Shown piece after piece: positions 1 through 7,342 of a stretch of 17,377 nt of DNA. Source of the stretch: Bacteroidota bacterium (GTDB lineage: Bacteria > Bacteroidota > Bacteroidia > Cytophagales > Cyclobacteriaceae); the NCBI GenBank assembly GCA_023412765.1, contig JAEZBX010000058.1:1-17377 (forward strand). Direction: 5' to 3'. A program made the position numbers and the translations under genes. Numbering within the stretch: position 1 is the first letter of the stretch; each line of letters starts with the position of its first letter. The notes under the pieces are model-generated. The model searched no databases. It was not told the DNA's origin and was given only the letters and a program-made list of their open reading frames with translations.

Positions 1-105
1 TCCCCCACCAGGCCAAAGCTAAAATTAGGTTGCAATCCAAAAGCTGGAAGAACGGTCTTGCTACTTCTCAACCCTTACTTACAGTTCTCTTAACTTGAAA
101 AAGCA

Positions 106-134
106 GGAATAGGGAATAACGAATAACGAATAAG
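106..134. repeat. degenerate heptamer array, GAATAAC type
   Basis: Four units are seen in a row: GGAATAG, GGAATAAC, GAATAAC and GAATAAG. The 15 bases AGGAATAGGGAATAA at 105-119 recur exactly at 17276-17290 near the other end of the window. A 13-base version is present in reverse orientation at 6049-6061. It is therefore one member of a dispersed intergenic repeat family, not a local accident. Confidence 0.75.
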
Positions 135-156
135 AAAGACCAAATACATCTTGACA

Positions 157-199
157 CGAGCGAAACCTCAAACCTTAACCTTAAACCTTAAACTTTATC
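157..199. repeat. degenerate heptamer array, AAACCTT type
   Basis: Units read AAACCTC, AAACCTT, a shortened AACCTT, AAACCTT and AAACTTT. The left edge CGAGCGAAACCTCAAACCT (157-175) is identical to 2051-2069, so the two arrays share flank as well as unit. The array ends about 12 bases before the start codon at 212 and so probably lies in the leader of that gene. Confidence 0.75.
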
Positions 200-211
200 T
201 TATCTTTCGCC

Positions 212-1288
212 ATGAGCGAAAATGACGTTATCAAAATGCGGCTGCAAAACCAGCATCTCTCTAAAAAGGAATTTAAGAAGCCCGCTGAAATTGTACAATG
301 GCTTGGCGCAGTTCAGGCGCAGGATTACGCAGGTGCAAAGTGGAGTCTGGCGACGAGGATCAGCGGAATATCAGAACAGGAAATTGACAGGTCGTTCGAT
401 GCTGGCGACATTTTGCGTACACATGTCCTTCGTCCCACCTGGCATTTCGTTCTACCAGAGGATATTAGTTGGATGTTGAAACTATCGGAGCCACGCATAA
501 CAGCTTATAGTGCAAAATATTTCAGAGATGCAGGACTGGACAAAGAAACTTTCAAGCGAACAAATAAGATCATTGTAAAAGCACTGGAGAAAAAGGACTC
601 CCTTACAAAAAAAGAGATAGGAGAGGCTTTGCAGAAAGCAAAAATCAACACCGACGACCTACGTTTAACATTTATAATAATTCGGGCGGAGTTGGATCGA
701 CTGATCTGTAGTGGACCAAGACGAGGCAAGCAAATGACCTATGCATTGCTTGAACGCCGTGCTCCTCATGCGAAGGATTTAAAGAAGGATGAAGCGCTTA
801 GCTCGTTGGCGAAAATATATTTCAAGAGCCGTGGACCAGCAATAGACAAAGATTTTGGCTGGTGGTCTGGATTGAGCGCTGCTGATGCTCGAAGAGCAAT
901 TGATATAATTAGTGCCGATCTTTTTCGGGAGGAACTGAAAGGACAGACTTATTACTTCATACCCTCATCAGACAGTGGAGATACTGTGAAGAAGTCCCAA
1001 GTACATTTGCTGCCATCATGGGACGAGTATACTGTTGCCTACAAAGACAGGAGTCTCGTTATCGACCCCATGTTTGAAAAGGAGTCAAAGCATGGCATTT
1101 TTAGTCCTGTCATAATCATCGATGGAAAGATCAGAGGTGTCTGGCGACGTGAATTGAAAACCAGTTCGGTTGATATGGAGATACAATACTTTGGAGCGTT
1201 AAGCAAAGTATTACGAGACAAGGTATTATCAACGGCAAAGGTATACGCCGGATTTCTTAATCGGAAGCCCAATTTCATGGTGGGCTAG
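212..1288 (+). CDS. winged-helix DNA-binding protein, AlkZ/YcaQ-like (HTH_42 family)
   Basis: A 358-residue cytoplasmic protein that I place in the HTH_42 family (formerly DUF1006), which includes the AlkZ and YcaQ DNA glycosylases. The N-terminus shows the family pattern: an RLQNQHL stretch at residues 10-16, a Q-A-Q motif at 35-37 followed by D, and an R-P-T-W-H motif ending at His78. In characterised AlkZ proteins a QxQ motif near this position is catalytic, so the residues needed for a base-excision role appear present. Many Bacteroidota relatives are annotated only as winged-helix DNA-binding proteins and have not been tested. The length is close to that of the family. ATG at 212 is used; Met9 at 236 is an alternative start that keeps all motifs. 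The gene faces the minus-strand lipoprotein gene with only 15 bases between the stop codons. There is no signal peptide or membrane segment. The family call is firm and the glycosylase activity is inferred. Confidence 0.82.
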   Translation: MSENDVIKMRLQNQHLSKKEFKKPAEIVQWLGAVQAQDYAGAKWSLATRISGISEQEIDRSFDAGDILRTHVLRPTWHFVLPEDISWMLKLSEPRITAYSAKYFRDAGLDKETFKRTNKIIVKALEKKDSLTKKEIGEALQKAKINTDDLRLTFIIIRAELDRLICSGPRRGKQMTYALLERRAPHAKDLKKDEALSSLAKIYFKSRGPAIDKDFGWWSGLSAADARRAIDIISADLFREELKGQTYYFIPSSDSGDTVKKSQVHLLPSWDEYTVAYKDRSLVIDPMFEKESKHGIFSPVIIIDGKIRGVWRRELKTSSVDMEIQYFGALSKVLRDKVLSTAKVYAGFLNRKPNFMVG

Positions 1289-1303
1289 GACGACCGTTAA
1301 TAA

Positions 1304-1747
1304 TTATTTTTGCCGGAATTCGTCGTGCAAGGCTTTCAACTTGTCAACAAAGCCTCTGATTGGTTCAATCTCAGTAGAAGAATCTGTGAAGCGGATATAG
1401 TGACTCTCAGCGCCATTTTGTATTCTGATCCAGGTGTCGCAACCATCGGCGCAGAGCGCGCAGGTGTTGACGTCAATGGCTTTGAAATCGTTCCAGTTTA
1501 GAGACGTACGCAGGTCCTTCCAAACTTCGGATTGGGTACGCTCGGTTATTGACTTATCTGGTTCATCGCAAGCACCTTTAAATTCGTATGAAGTGTTCAG
1601 ACTGGTTACAGCTAGTGAATCCGGGCTCGAGCACCAGCCGCAGGCAATACCTGTCATGATAATTAAACTCCTACTATCATTCCTGTCATCGTCACATGCA
1701 CTCGCAAGACAAAAAACGATTAATGTACTTATAACTATTGATCGCAT
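1304..1747 (-). CDS. small cysteine-rich lipoprotein, function unknown
   Basis: A predicted 147-residue lipoprotein with a short hydrophobic signal (residues 4-17) and a lipobox-like A-S-A-C with Cys18. The cysteine is followed at once by D-D-D-R, which resembles the acidic lipoprotein export signal described for surface lipoproteins in Bacteroidota, so outer-surface display is possible. The mature part has six cysteines in clusters: 36 and 39 (C-G-W-C), 60, and 96, 99 and 103 (C-A-L-C then C). This suggests disulfides or a metal site. I chose the ATG at 1747 because the nine residues added by an earlier start at 1774 would put charged residues before the signal. I do not recognise the family. 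The gene converges on the AlkZ-like gene and has no same-strand neighbour. Confidence 0.65.
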   Translation of the reverse strand: MRSIVISTLIVFCLASACDDDRNDSRSLIIMTGIACGWCSSPDSLAVTSLNTSYEFKGACDEPDKSITERTQSEVWKDLRTSLNWNDFKAIDVNTCALCADGCDTWIRIQNGAESHYIRFTDSSTEIEPIRGFVDKLKALHDEFRQK

Positions 1748-2050
1748 AACATTTGACTTTCTCTCTTGACACAATTCCGCATCGAAAGGTTGGACGTTTG
1801 CGTAAAAAAGAAGTAACCGAAAGTGTTTTCTTTCGTTCTCAAATTAGAAACGTATTTAGCTAGTGCTGATCAACTGGAATCGCCTTACCCCATATTTTTT
1901 TATAAACCGGGCGTCTCAACTGCTTATGTTTTGATGCAGTTGTCACTCCATCTAAATTACCAGTCTTGGCAGGTGAATTTATCTAAGGAGAACGTTGGAG
2001 ATGTGGACAGCCATTAACGTAGGAAATAGGTAGTAAGGATGCCCGATCAT
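1748..2050. other. gene-free stretch upstream of the acetyltransferase
   Basis: This is the 5' side of the minus-strand lipoprotein gene and it also lies upstream of 2181. A 64-codon GTG-started reading frame (1823-2017) exists, but it has no recognisable domain and was not accepted. No TAnnTTTG promoter box, terminator hairpin or RNA gene is evident. Confidence 0.5.
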
Positions 2051-2130
2051 CGAGCGAAACCTCAAACCTCAAACCTTAAACTTTAAACTTTAAACTTTAA
2101 ACTATAAACCATAAACCATAAACTAAACTA
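2051..2130. repeat. heptamer array, AAACTTT type, about ten units
   Basis: This is the clearest single-arm array in the window. After the shared flank CGAGCG the units are AAACCTC twice, AAACCTT, AAACTTT three times, AAACTAT, AAACCAT twice and a final AAACT. Variation sits mainly in the last three positions of the unit while AAAC is constant. It ends 50 bases before the acetyltransferase start. Confidence 0.85.
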
Positions 2131-2180
2131 CTGCGTACTGTCATCCGTTAAGTTAAGTTAAATTATCACATTCGAATCAT

Positions 2181-3056
2181 ATGGCATTGGAAAGTACAGA
2201 TTCTCAAGCAGCATCTCTGGTAGAAGAAAGCATTAAATTTGATCTTACTGGATACTTTTCCCGTATCGGATTTACCGGATCTCACCTCCCGACTTTTGAT
2301 ACATTAAAAGCGATCCATCGGCAGCATGCTCAGTCGATCCCTTTTGAAAATCTTAATCCCTTTCTACGGATTCCGGTCGATCTGAATATTAATTCGATCT
2401 ATCAAAAAATAGTTATAAATCATCGCGGTGGATATTGTTTCGAACACAATCTGCTTTTAATGCACGTCTTGAGGAGTATTGGATTTACCGTGCGTGGACT
2501 CGCTGCACGCGTACTCTGGAATACAGCTGAAGGTGTAATAACACCCCGGGGACACATGCTACTGCTAATAACTCTTGATGAAAAACATTTTGTTGCCGAT
2601 GTTGGTTTTGGCGGACTTACACTAACGTCACCGTTGCTTCTTGAGGTCGATAGCATACAGGACACACCTCATGAACAATTTAAACTTACTCGGTCGGGTG
2701 ACGATTACCTAATGCTGGCCAGAGTCCAGGGGATGTGGAAGAAGGTCTATTCTTTCACATTGCAGGAAAGCTTTCTACCAGATTATGAAGTCGCCAGTTG
2801 GTATCTTTCCAATCACCCAACGTCTCATTTTATTACGGGTCTAATTGCTGCGCTCCCCTTTGACAAAGGCCGGCACGTCCTGAGAAATGCTGATTTCGCT
2901 ACACATTATCTTGATGGGGGTCATGACCGACGAACCATGGAAAGCGTGGAAGATCTTAAGAAGATACTACAGGAGGTTTTTAAAATTGTGCTGCCCGGCG
3001 TGTCTCACATCGACGAATTTCTGGAACGCCTAATACGAAAGCCGGTGTCCAAGTAG
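2181..3056 (+). CDS. arylamine N-acetyltransferase
   Basis: A 291-residue enzyme of the arylamine N-acetyltransferase family, which moves an acetyl group from acetyl-CoA to aromatic amines, hydrazines or related acceptors through an acyl-cysteine. The whole catalytic triad is visible: Cys86 in R-G-G-Y-C-F-E, His125 in P-R-G-H, and Asp140 in V-A-D-V-G-F-G-G. The family N-terminus, including the Y-F-S-R-I-G and I-P-F-E-N-L stretches, starts near residue 22, so the chosen ATG leaves a short extra N-terminal tail. The protein is of normal length, with no signal peptide, and is cytoplasmic. It stands alone, 157 bases before the GH20 gene and after a heptamer array. The natural substrate cannot be told from sequence; some relatives sit in natural-product clusters, but nothing here suggests one. 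Confidence 0.93.
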   Translation: MALESTDSQAASLVEESIKFDLTGYFSRIGFTGSHLPTFDTLKAIHRQHAQSIPFENLNPFLRIPVDLNINSIYQKIVINHRGGYCFEHNLLLMHVLRSIGFTVRGLAARVLWNTAEGVITPRGHMLLLITLDEKHFVADVGFGGLTLTSPLLLEVDSIQDTPHEQFKLTRSGDDYLMLARVQGMWKKVYSFTLQESFLPDYEVASWYLSNHPTSHFITGLIAALPFDKGRHVLRNADFATHYLDGGHDRRTMESVEDLKKILQEVFKIVLPGVSHIDEFLERLIRKPVSK

Positions 3057-3212
3057 ACTGCACGTTTTTCATTCCATTCAATCAACTTGATCGCTTCGTT
3101 TTCAAAGATCTGTTGTTGCTGAAATTTTGATTCAGGACGATTGTCTATTAATGTATTTTCTGGCCGTTAGAACCATAAGCTTCGATAAACGTTTTCTTCC
3201 CAAAACCTTTTA

Positions 3213-4823
3213 GTGCGAATTCTATTGGATAGTTTGGTAATATATTCTCCACGTTCGGCTCCTATAAGCCTCAGAAAAATAATTTTGGTCCTTATTGCTG
3301 CACTGGCATTTTTTGGATGCAAGGAACAACATGTTCGCACTGATCTTACGAAAGGAGATTTTATACCCCTACCTGTTTCTGTGGAAGCAACCGGCGATGT
3401 TTTTGAAATGACTAAAAAGACGTCGATACTCGTTGATGGTGAATCAGAGGAATTATTGCGAATTGGTGAATATCTCGCGAATAAGTTAAGGCCGTCTACT
3501 GGATTTGATATGCGTGTTCGTCAATTGAAAGGCGATCCCGGACGCGGCAATATCTATCTTACAACAACAGAGGCGGATTCTACACTTGGAGATGAAGGTT
3601 ACGAACTAATTATCACCGAAGACCTCTTAACTGTAGCAGCGCCAAAACCCGGAGGATTGTTTATGGGCATTCAAACTGTGCGTCAACTTTTTTCGGACAG
3701 CCTTGAATTACCGGTTAAACAACAGCGCAAATGGGAAATAGCAACAGGAAAAATACGCGACTATCCAACCTATACATTTCGCAGTGCAATGCTGGATGTG
3801 GCACGGCACTTCTTTTCTGTTGAAGATGTAAAACGATACATCGATTTAATTGCTGGGTACAAATTAAATGCGCTGCATCTTCACCTTAGTGATGACCAGG
3901 GCTGGAGGATAGAGATAAAATCCTGGCCAAAGCTGGCAACACATGGAGGCAGCAGCGAAGTTGGTGGAGGCAAGGGTGGTTATTATACACAGGAGCAATA
4001 CGAGGAAATTGTCCGCTTTGCTACAGAGAGATACATTACGATAATCCCTGAAATTGATATGCCGGGCCACACGAATTCAGCGTTGGCGTCTTACCCCGAA
4101 TTAAACTGCAACGGAAAGGCTACTAAATTATATACCGGCATTGAAGTAGGTTTCAGTTCTCTGTGCACAAAAAAGGAAATTACTTTCAAGTTTGTTGATG
4201 ATGTTGTTCGCGAGATAGCTGAAATCACGCCGGGACCTTATTTTCATCTTGGTGGTGATGAAAGTCACTCGACATCGAAAGAAGATTTCATAAAGTTTGT
4301 AGAGCGTTCACAGCAAATTGTGCTGACCCATGGTAAGAAACCAATTGGGTGGGAAGAAATTGCCCAATCCACACTGCAACCGGGGACTACCGTCCAATAT
4401 TGGTCAAACGCTGAGCACGCAATGACAGCAACTCAAAAGGGGGCACGAGTAATCATGTCACCGGCGACAAAAACGTATCTGGACATGAGCTATGATTCAA
4501 CAACAAAACCAGGGCAGCATTGGGCAGCATTTATAGAAGTTGACAGCGCATACATGTGGGACCCCGCCACAATCGTCAGAGGCATCTCTGAAGATAATAT
4601 TCTTGGTGTAGAGTCACCGTTGTGGACTGAAACTATTGCGACAATGGATGATCTTGAATTTATGGCTTTTCCGAGGATACTGGGGCATGCGGAAATTGGT
4701 TGGACGCCGGCGGAGGCAAGAAGCTGGGATGAATACAAAATTCGCTTGGGAAAGCACGGCGCACGTCTTAAGGCAAAAGGCATTAACTTCTACAAATCGA
4801 AATTGGTGCCATGGATTGAATAG
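3213..4823 (+). CDS. beta-N-acetylhexosaminidase, GH20, lipoprotein
   Basis: A 536-residue glycoside hydrolase family 20 enzyme that removes terminal N-acetylglucosamine or N-acetylgalactosamine by substrate-assisted catalysis. The N-terminal GH20b domain spans roughly residues 48-180 and the barrel roughly 185-510. The catalytic pair is Asp349-Glu350 in H-L-G-G-D-E-S. Other family marks are L-H-L-H-L-S-D-D-Q-G-W-R (221-232), P-E-I-D-M-P-G-H (279-286), Q-Y-W-S-N, and L-W-T-E-T. The signal segment (about 20-35) ends at Cys36, so it is probably a lipoprotein facing the periplasm or cell surface. The start is uncertain: GTG at 3213 gives a long n-region, and TTG codons at 3225 and 3234 are in frame. 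The last 34 bases overlap the convergent SDR gene. Likely role: chitin-fragment, glycan or peptidoglycan sugar scavenging. No susC/susD pair is nearby, so no polysaccharide utilisation locus is evident. Confidence 0.93.
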   Translation: MRILLDSLVIYSPRSAPISLRKIILVLIAALAFFGCKEQHVRTDLTKGDFIPLPVSVEATGDVFEMTKKTSILVDGESEELLRIGEYLANKLRPSTGFDMRVRQLKGDPGRGNIYLTTTEADSTLGDEGYELIITEDLLTVAAPKPGGLFMGIQTVRQLFSDSLELPVKQQRKWEIATGKIRDYPTYTFRSAMLDVARHFFSVEDVKRYIDLIAGYKLNALHLHLSDDQGWRIEIKSWPKLATHGGSSEVGGGKGGYYTQEQYEEIVRFATERYITIIPEIDMPGHTNSALASYPELNCNGKATKLYTGIEVGFSSLCTKKEITFKFVDDVVREIAEITPGPYFHLGGDESHSTSKEDFIKFVERSQQIVLTHGKKPIGWEEIAQSTLQPGTTVQYWSNAEHAMTATQKGARVIMSPATKTYLDMSYDSTTKPGQHWAAFIEVDSAYMWDPATIVRGISEDNILGVESPLWTETIATMDDLEFMAFPRILGHAEIGWTPAEARSWDEYKIRLGKHGARLKAKGINFYKSKLVPWIE

Positions 4824-5815
4824 TTGTCGTCCGATACATAGTTTTCTTTCTTAAACCAATGAACTGCATCCGAAATTGCATCAACGACAGGTGTAGGTGT
4901 GATATTGAATTCACGGATGGCTTTTTCTCCGGAGTAATAATTATCTAGGGTCAAGATTGCCGCGTTATCTTTCGTAAAGGCTCTTTTTTCTCCGCTGATC
5001 TTATTCCATATCCCGACCACCGCTCCTGCAGTCCGAAATATTGTTCGGGGAAGAACAACTTGAATCCTCCGGCGACGCGCGATATTGTTCAATTTTGAGA
5101 AGAATTCCTTGTAAGTGAGATTCTCGCCTGCAATCAAATAGCATTCGCCAGGCGCGCCAATGCTTAATGCGTGAGTGATGGCCAGTGCAACATCCCGAAC
5201 ATGCACAAAATTTTTTCCTCCCTTCGGACACCATTGTATACCCGCCGATAAACCTTGCAGAATTATTTTTCCGGAACTGGGTTTGGTATCATAAGGGCCG
5301 ATCATGAAAGTGGGATTGATTACCACTGCGTTCAGGCCATGCGTTGTTACTGCTTTCAAAACATACTCTTGTGCCATGAACTTGCTGTTTACGTAACCCG
5401 AATGAAATTCAGCTAATGCAAATGGCTTCTGCTCGGTGCCGGGATTTTCCTTTGATCCCGGTCCGAAAGCTGCAGCTGTGCTAACATGGACAATGCGCTT
5501 ATTTCCCTGGCGTAGCGCTGCCTGGACGATATTTTTTGTGGAATCAACATTGATCCTTTCGAACACTTTGAAATCCAGCGGTAACACACTGGTTGCTGAT
5601 GCTGCATGAACTGCACAGTCACAGTCATGAAGCGCCTTGTGGACATCATCGTAGGAAACGACATCACCACGGCAAATTTCGCACGGCAAATCATGAAGCC
5701 CTTTCAGATTGGCGGAATGCCTTACAAATGCCTTGGCGGAAAAGCCTGATTGCACAAGCTGTCTAACTACATTTACACCTAATAGCCCATTCGCTCCTGT
5801 AACCAAAACTTTCAT
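4790..5815 (-). CDS. NAD-dependent epimerase/dehydratase, extended SDR family
   Basis: A 341-residue extended short-chain dehydrogenase/reductase. The Rossmann nucleotide-binding motif G-A-N-G-L-L-G is at residues 7-13, Asp51 follows in R-G-D, the active-site Ser/Thr lies in H-V-S-T (110-113), and the Y-x-x-x-K pair is Tyr141 and Lys145. The pattern resembles dihydroflavonol-4-reductase-like and 3-beta-HSD-like SDRs, which reduce or oxidise a hydroxyl/keto group using NAD(P). The substrate is unknown. The start is well placed because the Rossmann fold begins at residue 2. The C-terminal tail after W-F-K-K (about 18 residues) runs into the end of the GH20 gene, so the two genes overlap tail-to-tail by 34 bases. 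Upstream lies the repeat-rich gap, so it is probably transcribed on its own. Confidence 0.88.
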   Translation of the reverse strand: MKVLVTGANGLLGVNVVRQLVQSGFSAKAFVRHSANLKGLHDLPCEICRGDVVSYDDVHKALHDCDCAVHAASATSVLPLDFKVFERINVDSTKNIVQAALRQGNKRIVHVSTAAAFGPGSKENPGTEQKPFALAEFHSGYVNSKFMAQEYVLKAVTTHGLNAVVINPTFMIGPYDTKPSSGKIILQGLSAGIQWCPKGGKNFVHVRDVALAITHALSIGAPGECYLIAGENLTYKEFFSKLNNIARRRRIQVVLPRTIFRTAGAVVGIWNKISGEKRAFTKDNAAILTLDNYYSGEKAIREFNITPTPVVDAISDAVHWFKKENYVSDDNYSIHGTNFDL

Positions 5816-5863
5816 CCGGGCATTTTTTTAACCTTTTACCCCTTGATCTTGAATGCGATCAAT

Positions 5864-6039
5864 ATACTAAATTCATCAACGCACAAATTACATTGCCTGC
5901 CCCATCAATCTAAACTCTGCACTCTGCACTCATCACTCAAATAGTTCATTCTGTAATTTTTGAAGTTACGAAGTAGGGAAGGATGAGGTTGAATGCAGAG
6001 TGATGAGTGAAGAATGCAGAATGCAGAAATTCGTGCCTC
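5864..6039. repeat. palindromic repeat element, copy A
   Basis: This 176-base element recurs 210 bases downstream as copy B. It starts with an invariant stretch (ATACTAAATTCATCAACGCA and onward) and ends with TTCGTGCCTC. Inside it, the arm CACTCATCACTC (5927-5938) is the exact reverse complement of GAGTGATGAGTG (5998-6009). A nested inner arm TTCATTCT (5945-5952) pairs with AGGATGAG (5980-5987) if two G-U pairs are allowed. The arms are built from 7-base words of the CTCTGCA/TGCAGAA type. Confidence 0.85.
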
Positions 6040-6073
6040 CCTATCAAGTTCCCTATTCCTTACTCCTTGTGTC

Positions 6074-6240
6074 ATACTAAATTCATCAACGCACAAATTA
6101 CATTGCCTGCACTAAAAATCTAAACTCTGCACTCTGCACTCATCACTCAAATAGCTCATCCTGTAGTTTCGAAGTTAAGAAGGATGAGGTTGAATGCAGA
6201 GTGATGAGTGAAGAATGCAGAATGCAGAAATTCGTGCCTC
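6074..6240. repeat. palindromic repeat element, copy B
   Basis: Direct repeat of copy A with a few substitutions and a roughly 9-base deletion in the loop. The outer arms are CACTCATCACTC (6137-6148) and GAGTGATGAGTG (6199-6210), both unchanged. The inner arms are CTCATCCT (6155-6162) and AGGATGAG (6181-6188), a perfect 8-base stem where copy A has two G-U pairs. The bases between copies (6040-6073) carry a reversed fragment of the GAATAGG-type repeat. Confidence 0.85.
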
Positions 6241-6247
6241 GATCCGA

Positions 6248-6316
6248 GAAGTTACGTAGTAGAGAAGGATGAAGTTGAATGCAGAGTGATGAGTGATGAG
6301 TGCAGAATGTAGAAAG
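6248..6316. repeat. partial third copy of the palindromic element
   Basis: Only the right half is present, from GAAGTTACG (matching copy A at 5962) through the GAGTGATGAGTG arm, which here is extended by one extra TGATGAG unit, to the TGCAGAATGTAGAAA end. The left half is absent. The extra unit suggests slippage within the arm. Confidence 0.75.
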
Positions 6317-6403
6317 TTAGGGCCCCTATATCCCTGAAAAAAGTTTCGTGTCCCCAGGGTTACAATCTCGAATTGTTGCATAAAGCAGTACAAAAATAAT
6401 TGT

Positions 6404-7342
6404 ATGGAGACGTTAGTGTTTGATAAATGGAAAAGAAAGATGGCTGCAACAATCAGTACAAATAACGGTGGGGATAGCCGCTCATTAGCCATTAAACCAA
6501 TGACCGTTGATTCGGATGACGAGCTTAGGGTGCGCCGCGATCCACCAGAGACAAAAACTTTCAGTGAGGCAATTGCATTTATGGAGCATAAGATGGGACG
6601 ACATCTCGATTTTGAGTACGACAAGTTCCGTTTGCCTAACTATTCGCTATTGGATGGCGTCCTTTGCTTCGACGTTGGGGAAAAGGGCAATCATGCATTT
6701 GAAGATCTTAAGAAGTTTCATGAGGAAAAGTTTTCAGAGCTTGCCCGACTCAGGGCCAAAACCCATCGAAGTAGTAAATATTTGTTTTCCATCGAGCCGG
6801 GTTTCGAGATCATTATACCTCCCTACGATTGTGGATGGTCGAACAGTTTTGCTTCAATAACCGCTGTAAATAGAGCTTCAGGCTCGTTTAAGTCTGCCCC
6901 TGTAGGCAACGGATGTGGTAGTTCAGGCGTCGGTGTTTTTCTATCGCCAACAACTGATGTCTCAGTTAGATTCTGTCCTCATTGCCCCATTTCGTATTCA
7001 TGGTCAAATTTTATAGGCGAGGGGGGTGGTTATGCTGCATCCCAGGGGGGCGTAGGCCTTACGATCTATGACGCTACTCAGGGAGAGATTGTGAAGGAGG
7101 ACCGCGAAATTCTTTGGAATCAGTCGCGACGACCATCAGAGCTGGAGCTGGGCGCGGGGAACGACAATCTCTATTTTCAAAATACATCTATTGGACATAG
7201 TTTTTTTGAAATGAAAGGTGGATCAGCGTACCTCGTATGGCTTTGGTGTTGGGCATTTGCTGACAGCGGTCCGAACGCAGCAGCATATGCAAATATTGAA
7301 TGCAAGGTTCCATTCATGATCATTGATGCGTCTACAGTGTGA
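6404..7342 (+). CDS. hypothetical protein, family not recognised
   Basis: A 312-residue protein I do not recognise. It has no signal peptide or membrane segment. The first 45 residues are polar and probably disordered. Residues 50-125 look partly helical and charged. Residues 130-312 alternate hydrophobic and polar residues with many Gly, Ser, Trp and Phe, as in a beta-sandwich, ending in a hydrophobic Y-L-V-W-L-W-C-W segment (276-283) and K-V-P-F-M-I-I-D. Seven cysteines occur (88, 143, 171, 191, 194, 282, 300), with C-P-H-C at 191-194 as a possible metal or disulfide motif. ATG at 404 bases past 6000 is taken as the start; Met13 at 6440 is equally possible. The base composition is like its neighbours. 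It is followed by an overlapping small reading frame and a response regulator on the same strand, and no function follows from that context. Confidence 0.7.
   Translation: METLVFDKWKRKMAATISTNNGGDSRSLAIKPMTVDSDDELRVRRDPPETKTFSEAIAFMEHKMGRHLDFEYDKFRLPNYSLLDGVLCFDVGEKGNHAFEDLKKFHEEKFSELARLRAKTHRSSKYLFSIEPGFEIIIPPYDCGWSNSFASITAVNRASGSFKSAPVGNGCGSSGVGVFLSPTTDVSVRFCPHCPISYSWSNFIGEGGGYAASQGGVGLTIYDATQGEIVKEDREILWNQSRRPSELELGAGNDNLYFQNTSIGHSFFEMKGGSAYLVWLWCWAFADSGPNAAAYANIECKVPFMIIDASTV

Larger units (their letters stand above)
1..211. other. gene-free leader region with two heptamer arrays
   Basis: No coding region is visible here. The first 100 bases show nothing I recognise. Two short degenerate 7-base arrays follow, one of GAATAAC type and one of AAACCTT type, and the second runs almost to the start codon of the next gene. 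No TAnnTTTG box is obvious. The left edge is cut by the window, so an upstream gene or a second repeat arm could lie outside. Confidence 0.6.
5816..6403. other. 590-base intergenic region dominated by a duplicated palindromic repeat
   Basis: This is the divergent region between the SDR gene (minus) and the unrecognised gene at 6404 (plus). Most of it is occupied by two near-identical repeat copies and a partial third. Minus-strand reading frames through the repeats translate to the same repeated peptide and are repeat artefacts. The last 90 bases before 6404 hold no clear promoter or structured element. Confidence 0.7.

Noticed and set aside
1823..2017. 64-codon plus-strand reading frame with GTG start
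   Set aside because: No recognisable domain, no promoter or ribosome-binding context, and a composition like the surrounding non-coding DNA.
5864..6316. Possible CRISPR array
   Set aside because: Only two full copies and one partial, with palindromic interior, no regular short spacers and no cas genes.
6329..6361. Weak hairpin CCCTG/CAGGG upstream of the unrecognised gene
   Set aside because: Only five pairs with a long loop and no T tract, so not a credible terminator or riboswitch.
6175..6624. 149-codon minus-strand reading frame across the palindromic repeat
   Set aside because: It overlaps the well-supported plus-strand gene at 6404, and its C-terminal part is the same repeated peptide as at 5905-6096.
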